From assembly GCA_947184155.2 (NCBI GenBank), contig CAMXCT020003446.1:1-64000 (forward strand): a stretch of 64,000 nt of DNA. The letters run 5' to 3'. Within the stretch, counting starts at the first letter, position 1; every line of letters begins with the position of its first letter. Of the stretch, positions 57,431 through 64,000 are shown one piece after another. The notes beneath the pieces were generated by a model. The model ran no database searches. It was not told the origin of the DNA and was given only the letters and a program-made list of their open reading frames with translations. The translations under genes were made by a program, and so were the position numbers. Source of the DNA: Cladocopium goreaui. Taxonomy: Eukaryota; Sar; Dinophyceae; Suessiales; Symbiodiniaceae.

Positions 57431-60411
57431 TTGCGGTGGGAAAAGTGATCCCAACACAGGTACTTCCCGTCTTTGTCTTTCGGGCGGTGATCCATGGAGC
57501 GGCCCGCCTCCTTGCTGGTCAAAGCATTTCCCAGGAGGGGGGCGGGTTCCTTGACGGCGGTGCCAGCGCCAGGGGCACTCCCTTTGCTTCCAGCCCGTGA
57601 GTTCCTAGGGTTGGGAGCAGCCGGTTGCGCTTTGTCTGGTCCGCCGATATCTTCAGCTCCAGCTCGTCCGCCAGTGAGTGGGGACGGTCTCTTAAGGGCC
57701 ATTGACCAGCAAGCACGATCCAACATGCGCTGTTGGCGAGGAACAATATCCGTTTGGAAGTACTCTCCTGGTGCCTGAAGGTCGAAAGTTTGAGGCAGCC
57801 GGAGCCAGGGTTCGCCATTGTCCCCGGGGGAGGTGGCGAAAAACCGAAGACGGTCAAAGCTAGGGCTCTCGTCTTGCATTTCCCGCCTGGCTCTTCGATC
57901 GAGCGCTCTTAACTCTTCCGTGAAGCGAGCCCAGAGCTCCTCCCACACACTCATGACCGAGTGCAACGGCCACGCATGGGCATATTCTTCCCCAAACTTA
58001 AGGAGTTGTGCCGCAGCCTTCTCCCAACTGCCATAGTACTCTGCCCCCAGGATACATGCCATGGCCCAAGCTTGGCGTAGAGCATTTCGGTACCAATTGG
58101 ACAGAGTAGTAGGGTTCCGCGCCCGTTTTTCCAGCTTGTTATCCCCAGGCGGGCTAAACAAGTCAAACTCCTCCTCCGAGGTCTGGGCAAAATCGGCCAC
58201 AGTGAGGCAATAGTCAGGCGGATTACCTTTGCCCCCGAAACTGAGGGAAGCGGCCCCAAAGGCGATGCGGTTGGTAATGTTGACCGGGAAGCTGATTTCT
58301 CTCAACAAGGGCCGGTTCTGCGTCGCTACAGACTTTAGGGCGTGGTACAGCTCCTTTCCGACCGTGGCTTCCCCAAGGTGCACCGTCAGCGTGTCGCACC
58401 CTCTAGCCAGGTACAGCATCCTCTCCTCTGTTCTGCCGATCGAGGACAGCTTCCCTCGATCTTGGGCAGCTGGGTCTTCCTTCGCCGCCATAACTTTTGC
58501 GATTGTCTGCAGAACTTTTGAAGTTTCATCGAGGGCCGGAGGTCCCGGATCAGTGTAGGCTCCAGCATGAAAGGGTCGGAAGGCGTGTAAACCCTGCATC
58601 CCTACGGAACCTGCTGGACCGGGCGTTCCTGGGAAAGTTCCAACCGCTCCCGGGCTCGAAACAAGCCTCGGGCGCGGCAGGACAGAATCGATCTCGCTCT
58701 TGGGGCGAAACAAGCTCGCAGCGAGCTCACCGGAGGTGCGAGGACCCGGGAAATGGCTCGCAGGAGCCGAGGCCGGCCTTACCAGCCGTGGGGCTGGCGT
58801 GTCGGATTTCTCTTCTTCTGTAGGCCTCTCCAACGTGGCTTCCAGCATCCGAGTTACGGGGTCATATTCTGGTTCTTGACAGACGGCAGGGGGATGCGCA
58901 AGGCGGTTGAGTGCTCTCCAGGCGGGTGATTCCCGCGTTTCCAAGTCTTTGTGTTGTTGCACATAGGCCTTCGCCAGGGAAGTCAGCGAGTCCTGGAACC
59001 CAGGATGCTTCCACTTGACGTCCCCCGGGTTCCTGGCAGAGAGGACCTGATACGCTTCCTCTGCCTCTTTGCCCTGGAGCAGCTCGACCAGGAGCTCGGC
59101 TAGGTCTGCCTTGTCAGCCACCGCACCCTGCATCGCGTTGACTCCTGGTCTCTCTGGTTGACGCGCGGTCTCTGACCTTTGGTCGGTATCTACCCGGGGC
59201 GGTGAAGCTTCGCGTGCCCTAGGCGCGGCTTTGGCCCGGGGCTTCTCCTCTGTGGCTCCGTGCAACTTGCAAAAGTTGACCCCCTTCCTGGTCCCTGTGA
59301 CTGGATGCAGGCACCCCTGCACCGCACATGCTCGACCCAGAAGCGAGCCCTGGTACATGGACCTGTGGTACTCACAGGCATGAAAGCAGGGATCGCCGCC
59401 TTCAGTGGTTGGTAATCCATCAAGACAGCTGTTGGATCGGTCAGCTTGTAGAAGCACAACGGGACAACCTCGGGCCACGTCTCTGCATGGTCCAGCAGCA
59501 AGAGGAACTACCTTGCCGTAGTTGTCTAGAGCGACCTGGTCCGCTTGACAGTGCAGCCCCGCGGGGCCTAGTTCCGCCTCGGATTCTGTCTCAGAATCTT
59601 CATGTTTTTGGCCCTGGTACCCTGCGCCGCGTTCCGGGCGAGAAACTCGCCTCGTACGGCAACACCGGCACCACAGACACCAGCACCAAGCTCGGCCGCA
59701 TCTCGCCATGCTGCGGCCGAAACAGCGGCACCAAAGTATCCCGCAAAAGCTTGTGATCACCGCGCACCGTCCCCAGGGGCCCCTTCCTGCTAGTTCCTGC
59801 AGGTTGACCTCCCGGTCCTGCGGGACCGTTGCGCTGGCCCTAATATGCACCTGCGCAACTTCAGGGGCGGTGCAAGGGTCTTGAGCGCACAGGTGGACAG
59901 TGCAGTTGGCAGTCTCTATGTGGTGACGGAGGTATCGATGCGACGAGGCTCGAACCTCTTCACACTGGCAGAGGAATCCGTGCCGATTCGTTCTTCCCCT
60001 TATAGTCCCGTGACGAAGCCTCGCTACAGCAGCTCCGTCCGCAACTAAGAGGTCGAATGGCTTCTGATTCGGTCCTCTTCCCCGTACCTCGCGCTGGATG
60101 TACAAGGCGGACCATGGTGTTCCTGTACCCGGCCCTTTCCAGACGGGTATGAAAGGCCTCTGCCCCTGCAAGCGTGTCACATCGCTCCAAGTGCCTGTCC
60201 CTTGGCAGTATCGCCAGAGGGCCCTGGAGTGAATCCAAGTCGGATGAATGACCCACGTGTAGGTCCAGACAAGCAACTGGAGCAAGAAGACGAGGACCAT
60301 CCCGGTAAGGAGCCAATAGCTCCATCGGGCTGCTAAGCCAATTGAGGCACAAAGGGTCCCACAGTAGCTTATCCCATTTTCTGCAACCTGTAACAGCATC
60401 CTTACCCACAT
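57112..60411 (-). CDS. retroelement ORF1: gag-like protein with CCCH zinc finger
   Basis: 1099 codons from ATG 60411. The N-terminus has a strong hydrophobic segment (YWLLTGMVLVFLLQLLVW, about residues 32-50), unusual for Gag. Two Cys/His-rich segments follow (CQCEEVRASSHRYLRHH... CTVHLCAQDPC, about 145-185; DPCFHACEYHR ... CAVQGC ... FCKLHG, about 345-395), then a Pro-rich linker. An alpha-helical region (about 640-880; ELYHALKSVATQNR, WEELWARFTEELRALDRR) is the likely capsid-like part. Near the C-terminus is a CCCH finger (CWDHFSHRKCNKGKDCPHSH: C-x8-C-x5-C-x3-H), a plausible RNA-binding module in place of the CCHC knuckle. It is the first ORF after repeat A1. No homologue is recognised by name; the gag role is inferred from position and the finger. 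Confidence 0.75.
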   Translation of the reverse strand: MWVRMLLQVAENGISYCGTLCASIGLAARWSYWLLTGMVLVFLLQLLVWTYTWVIHPTWIHSRALWRYCQGTGTWSDVTRLQGQRPFIPVWKGPGTGTPWSALYIQREVRGRGPNQKPFDLLVADGAAVARLRHGTIRGRTNRHGFLCQCEEVRASSHRYLRHHIETANCTVHLCAQDPCTAPEVAQVHIRASATVPQDREVNLQELAGRGPWGRCAVITSFCGILWCRCFGRSMARCGRAWCWCLWCRCCRTRRVSRPERGAGYQGQKHEDSETESEAELGPAGLHCQADQVALDNYGKVVPLAAGPCRDVARGCPVVLLQADRSNSCLDGLPTTEGGDPCFHACEYHRSMYQGSLLGRACAVQGCLHPVTGTRKGVNFCKLHGATEEKPRAKAAPRAREASPPRVDTDQRSETARQPERPGVNAMQGAVADKADLAELLVELLQGKEAEEAYQVLSARNPGDVKWKHPGFQDSLTSLAKAYVQQHKDLETRESPAWRALNRLAHPPAVCQEPEYDPVTRMLEATLERPTEEEKSDTPAPRLVRPASAPASHFPGPRTSGELAASLFRPKSEIDSVLPRPRLVSSPGAVGTFPGTPGPAGSVGMQGLHAFRPFHAGAYTDPGPPALDETSKVLQTIAKVMAAKEDPAAQDRGKLSSIGRTEERMLYLARGCDTLTVHLGEATVGKELYHALKSVATQNRPLLREISFPVNITNRIAFGAASLSFGGKGNPPDYCLTVADFAQTSEEEFDLFSPPGDNKLEKRARNPTTLSNWYRNALRQAWAMACILGAEYYGSWEKAAAQLLKFGEEYAHAWPLHSVMSVWEELWARFTEELRALDRRARREMQDESPSFDRLRFFATSPGDNGEPWLRLPQTFDLQAPGEYFQTDIVPRQQRMLDRACWSMALKRPSPLTGGRAGAEDIGGPDKAQPAAPNPRNSRAGSKGSAPGAGTAVKEPAPLLGNALTSKEAGRSMDHRPKDKDGKYLCWDHFSHRKCNKGKDCPHSHHGNAPRWDTLDWSVQMQLLRRGGHPARPKLRGDQVDAAIESIRKEQAQKLESNIQEGKKGRKKWLSGPGVLLLRMPRPNTGKTPELAGPQRQRR
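57220..57225 (-). promoter_or_regulatory. candidate -1 frameshift site (A6) between ORF1 and ORF2
   Basis: Near the end of ORF1 the codons read GGC AAA AAA GGG; slipping back one base enters the ORF2 frame (AGG GCG AAA). The site lies inside the ORF1/ORF2 overlap. It is not a canonical X-XXY-YYZ heptamer because the base before the six A is C. Confidence 0.35.
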
Positions 60412-60675
60412 TTTGATCCACCAGCTGTTTCCGACGTAATGGTAGGCGCCATCCCAGGCGACACTCCACCAGTCCCAAGTTCTGTTGCTTCCAAGCCCAG
60501 GGTCCGGGCGGGATGGCCCGCCTCGGTCCCTTGGGCCTGCTTCTGTTCGGTTTCTAAGATCGTCGGAGGAGTTGGTAGACTAGTCAGCAGTCCAAGCTGC
60601 AACAAGTTCCATCCATTTGCCGTGGCTGACGCTAGGAGGTAAACGACCCCTAGCGCGGCCCGAACCATGGCCCCC

Positions 60676-60754
60676 GGCTACCTTGAGCCCAAAACTAAGG
60701 TAAACCCTGTTTAGGTCAAAACCTAGAGCGCGCTACACTAAGCTCCTACAGTTT
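60676..60754 (-). repeat. split direct repeat A1 (5' end of the retroelement)
   Basis: 79 bp identical to A2 at 47544-47622. Its outer end CTACAGTTT meets host sequence TCCTGTGGCG at 60755. It probably contains the promoter, since it precedes ORF1 by about 265 bp, but no element is recognisable. Confidence 0.92.
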
Positions 60755-60854
60755 TCCTGTGGCGTCGCCGTGTCTATGGGGGAAGCTGCAAAATCTCTCC
60801 TTTTCGAAGGTTTCCAAGCAGGTTGTCATGCCGTTTTGCGTGGCAGGGGTGGCA
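60755..60854. other. right flank of the retroelement
   Basis: Short host stretch containing GCGTGGCAGGGGTGGCACTT, related to the left-flank repeats at 46975-47150. Confidence 0.6.
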
Positions 60855-62275
60855 CTTTACACTACACTCCCCACTCTACACTCCACACTGCACATTCTAC
60901 ACTCCACCACACCCTACACTTTGCACACTCCTCACTCCACACTTTACACTTTACACTCTACACGCCACACTCCACACTCGACACTTTCCACTCCACACTC
61001 TACACTCCACACTTTACACTCCACACGCCTCACTCCACAATTTACACTTTACACTCCTCACACCACACTCTACAATTTACACTTTGCACTTTCCACTCCC
61101 CCTTCACACTCTACACTTTACACTCTACACTCCACAGTTTACACTTTGGACTCCACACTTTAAACTTTGCACTCCACACTTTACACTCCTACACACTCCA
61201 CACTCTACACCCCACGCTCCACCACACTCCACACTCTACACCCCACACTCCACCACACTCCACACTCTACACCCCACACTCCACCACACTCCACACTTTA
61301 CACTCCACACTCCACAAACTACACTTTCCACTCCACACTCCACACTTTACACTCCACACTCCTCACTCCACAATTTACACTTTACACTCCTCACTCCTCA
61401 CTCCACACACACTTTGCACTTTGCACTCCTCACTCCACACTTTACACTCCACACTTTACTCTCCACACTCCGCACTCTACACTTTACGCTGTACACTTTA
61501 CACTCTACACTCCACACTTTACATTTTACACTCCTCACTCCACTCCACACTCCGCACTCTACACTTTCCACTCCACACTTCACACTCTGCACTTTCCACT
61601 CCACACTCCACACTCTACACTTTACACTCCATACTCTTCACTTTACATTTTTCACTCCACACTTTACATTTTACACTCCTCACTCCACGCTTTACACCCC
61701 ACACTCCACACTTCCCACTTTACACTCCACACTCCTCACTCTACACTTTACACTCCACACTTTACACTCCACACTCCTCACTTTATACTCCACACTCCAA
61801 ACTCTACAGTTTCCACTCCACACTCTACACTTTACACTCCTCACTCCTCACTCCACACTTTATACTTTACACGCCACACTTTACAGTTTGCACTTTACAC
61901 TCCTCACTCAACACTTTACACTCCACACTCCACACTTTACACTCCACACTCCACACTCTACACTTTACACTCTACACTTTACACTCTACACTCCACACTC
62001 CACACTTTACACTCCACGCTTTCCTCTCCACGCTTTGGACTCGACACTTTACACTCCACACTTTACACTCCACACTTTTACGCTCCACACTCCACAGTCT
62101 ACACTTTACACTCCACACTCTACACTCCACACTCCACACCTTACCCACTGCACACTCCACACTTTACACTCCACACTCCTCACTCCACACTTTACACTCC
62201 ACACTTCCCACTTTACACTCCACACACTACACTTTACACTCCACACTCCACACTTTACACTCCACACTGCAGACT
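60855..62275. repeat. CCACACTTTACACTCCACAC minisatellite
   Basis: About 1.4 kb of 7- and 14-bp alternations of CACACTC, TACACTT and TACACTC. All plus-strand frames remain open and give periodic His/Thr/Leu/Ser/Tyr peptides; none is a credible protein. Confidence 0.95.
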
Positions 62276-62410
62276 GGTAACAGGGGAAGTATGTATATAC
62301 AAGACTGTTCAAATAAACTATTGCAGAAAATTGTTCTGAGTGACTGCATATCCATTAACGTACGTGTGAGCATTCGGGTTCGTGGGCTGCATCTTGTTCT
62401 TCTCCCCGCC
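62276..62410. other. short unique spacer between two satellites
   Basis: Non-repetitive; no ORF supported. Confidence 0.4.
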
Positions 62411-63868
62411 TATTTCCAGCCACTCCCTTGCACCCACGCCGTCCGCAGCCGTCCGCGCCATTCTCCGCACCCATTTCCCGTCCGCAGCCGTCCGCGCAGC
62501 CAAGCTCGCTCATCTCCAGCGGCTTCTTCTCCCCACCCATTTCCAGCCACTCCCTTGCACCCACGCCGTCCGCAGCCGTCCGCGCAATTCTCCCCACCCA
62601 TTTTCCGCAGCCGTCCGCGCAGCCAAGCTCGCTCATCACCAGCGGCTTCTTCTCCCGATTTCCACCATTTCCAGCCACTCCCTTGCACCCACGCCGTCCG
62701 CAGCCGTCCGCGCAATTCTCCGCACCCATTTGCCATTTGCCGTCCGCAGCCGTCCGCGCAGCCAAGCTCGCTCATCACCAGCGGCTTCCCCCCTATACCC
62801 CCATTTCCAGCCACTCCCTTGCACCCACGCCGTCCGCAGCCGTCCGCGCAATTCTCCGCACCCATTTCCCGTCCGCAGCCGTCCGCACAGCCAAGCTCGC
62901 CCATCACCAGCGCGATCCCCACCCATTTCCCGATTTCCCTTGCACCCACGCCGTCCGCAGCCGTCCGCGCAATTCTCCCCATCCATTTGCCGTCCGCAGC
63001 CGTCCGCGCAGCCAAGCTCGCTCATCACCAGCGGCTTCTTCTCCCCACCCATTTCCAGCCACTCCCTTGCACCCACGCCGTCCGCAGCGATCCGCGCAGT
63101 TCTCCGCACCCATTTGCCGTCCGCAGCCGTCCGCGCAGCCAAGCTCGCTCATCACCAGCGGCTTCTTCTCCCCAATCATTTCCAGCCACCCTTGCACCCA
63201 CGCCGTCCGCAGCCGTCCGCGCAATTCTCCACACCCATTTGCCGTCCGCAGCCGCCGCGCAGCCAAGCTCGCTCATCACCAGCGGCTTCTTCTCCCCACC
63301 CATTTCCAGCCACCCCGTTGCACCCACGCCGTCCGCAGCCGTCCGCGCAATTCTCCGCACCCATTTCCCGTCCGCAGCCGTCCGCGCAGCCAAGCTCGCT
63401 GATCTCCAGCGGCTTCTTCTCCCACACCCATTTCCAGCCACTCCCTGGCACCCACGCCGTCCGCAGCCGTCCGCGCAATTCTCCCAACCCATTTCCCGTC
63501 CGCAGCCGTCCGCGCAGCCAAGCTCGCCCATCCCCAGCGGCTTCTTCTCCCGACCCTCCCTGCACCCACGCCGTCCGCAGCCGTCCGCGCAAGTCTTCCC
63601 ATCCATTTGCCGTCCGCAGCTGTCCGCGCAGCCAAGCTCGCTCATCACCAGCGGCTTCTTCTCCACCCATTTCCAGCCACTCCCTCGCACCCACGCCGTC
63701 CGCAGCCATCCGCGCAGCCAAGCTCGCTGATCTCCAGCGGCTTCTTCTCCCCACCCATTTCCAGCCACTCCGTTGCACCCACGCCGTCCGCAACCGTCAC
63801 CAGCGAGCTTCTTCTCCCCACCCATTTCCAGCCACTCCCTTGCACCCACGCCGTCCGCAGCCGTCCGC
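62411..63868. repeat. about 125-bp tandem repeat (CCGTCCGCAGCCGTCCGCGC)
   Basis: About twelve units with CACTCCCTTGCACCCACG, CCGTCCGCAGCCGTCCGCGC, AGCCAAGCTCGCTCATCACC and AGCGGCTTCTTCTCCCCACC. Sub-unit deletions give shorter copies. Long ORFs on both strands are by-products. Confidence 0.93.
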
Positions 63869-64000
63869 TCCATTCCTTTCCCTTCCTTTCCCATCCTTTT
63901 CCGTTCCTTTCCCATCCTTTCCCTTCCTTTCCCTTCCTTTCCCATCCTTTCCCTTCCTTTCCCTTCCTTTCCCTTCCTTTCCCTTCCTTTCCCTTCCCTT
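63869..64000. repeat. polypyrimidine TTTCCCTTCC repeat, running off the window
   Basis: Same 10-bp unit and orientation as 46640-46855. Confidence 0.93.

Larger units (their letters stand above)
47760..60526 (+). repeat. family of about ten GC hairpins dispersed through the retroelement
   Basis: Each is about 22 bp with an inner stem such as GGCGCG-AAA-CGCGCC or GGCTCG-AAGT-CGAGCC and an outer CCG/CGG pair with a bulged T in the 3' arm (GCC-T-CGG). Positions: 47760-47781, 48449-48471, 49526-49548, 50850-50871, 52041-52063, 55257-55278, 57315-57336, 58650-58672, 59634-59654 and 60504-60526; a variant lies at 56051-56075. All have the same orientation. Those in ORFs encode short words such as CFEPG or RLAPG. 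Confidence 0.8.
47427..60754 (-). mobile_element. complete tyrosine-recombinase retrotransposon (PAT/Ngaro/DIRS type)
   Basis: A 13,328-bp element transcribed on the minus strand. Its ends are split direct repeats: A1 (60676-60754) at the 5' end, then gag-like, pol and recombinase ORFs, then B1 (47619-47720) joined to A2 (47544-47622), then B2 (47427-47528). A1=A2 (79 bp) and B1=B2 (102 bp) read as identical. All junctions share GTTT, which marks the probable crossover core; the inferred empty target is CTCTG-GTTT-TCCTG. The A1-ORFs-B1-A2-B2 order is diagnostic of YR retrotransposons with split direct repeats and excludes an LTR element. Identical repeats and long open frames suggest a young copy. 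Confidence 0.92.

Noticed and set aside
47427-60754. LTR retrotransposon interpretation of the flanking repeats
   Set aside because: The repeats are not a single pair at both ends: B occurs twice at the 3' side around A2, the ORF3 product is a tyrosine recombinase, and no DDE integrase is seen.
60770-63730. A 986-codon plus-strand ORF and its overlapping partners
   Set aside because: It is generated by the CACACTTTACACTC and 125-bp tandem arrays; there is no non-repetitive domain and equal openness on both strands.

Overview
The window looks like nuclear DNA of a dinoflagellate, most plausibly a Symbiodiniaceae-type genome. The evidence is: long intron-poor ORFs almost all on the minus strand; retroelement-dominated coding content; at least two truncated spliced-leader-like words upstream of minus-strand ORFs; very large amounts of complex minisatellite; and a nitrite reductase gene of NirB type. 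No rRNA, tRNA or CRISPR array could be supported. Species assignment is inference.

Layout. (1) 0.3-14.5 kb: five minus-strand coding regions in tandem: a giant protein with hAT-like transposase motifs, a W/G/S/R-rich protein, a full set of C5-cytosine methyltransferase motifs, a small charged protein, and a terminal gene frameshifted by an exact 98-bp tandem duplication. (2) 14.8-17.3 kb: two overlapping gag-like ORFs of a retroelement whose pol is missing. (3) 17.6-24.2 kb: a satellite field. (4) 24.25-28.33 kb and 29.62-41.93 kb: two related long-inverted-repeat (foldback-like) elements. The second holds a large minisatellite core, an assembly gap (38666-39028) and an 847-bp nested insertion with a perfect 6-bp target duplication. 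(5) 42.6-45.0 kb: nirB, intact through the flavoprotein and [2Fe-2S] part but lost before the siroheme-binding cysteines. (6) 45.1-47.4 kb: assorted minisatellites.

(7) 47,427-60,754, minus strand: the most remarkable object, an apparently complete 13.3-kb tyrosine-recombinase retrotransposon of PAT/Ngaro/DIRS type. It has split direct repeats in the order A1 (79 bp), ORFs, B1 (102 bp)/A2 (79 bp), B2 (102 bp), with a shared GTTT at the junctions. Its ORFs are a CCCH-finger gag-like protein, a roughly 2270-residue pol, and a tyrosine recombinase ORF; they lie in successive -1 frames with overlaps. Pol carries, in order, an OTU-like region, reverse transcriptase, RNase H, a degenerate C5-methyltransferase-like region, and a clearly recognisable RNA 2'-phosphotransferase (Tpt1/KptA) domain. 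The Tpt1 fusion is the best candidate for something undescribed. The element also holds about ten same-orientation GC hairpins whose stems vary in a compensatory way. (8) 60.8-64.0 kb: minisatellites, including arrays resembling those left of the element.

How the genes may work together: within the retroelement, gag, RT/RNase H and recombinase form the copying and integration machinery, and the methyltransferase-like and Tpt1 domains are accessory enzymes of unknown purpose. The 0.3-14.5 kb cluster may be a second mobile unit pairing a transposase-like protein with its own DNA methyltransferase, but its ends were not found. NirB is the only clear metabolic gene (nitrite to ammonium).
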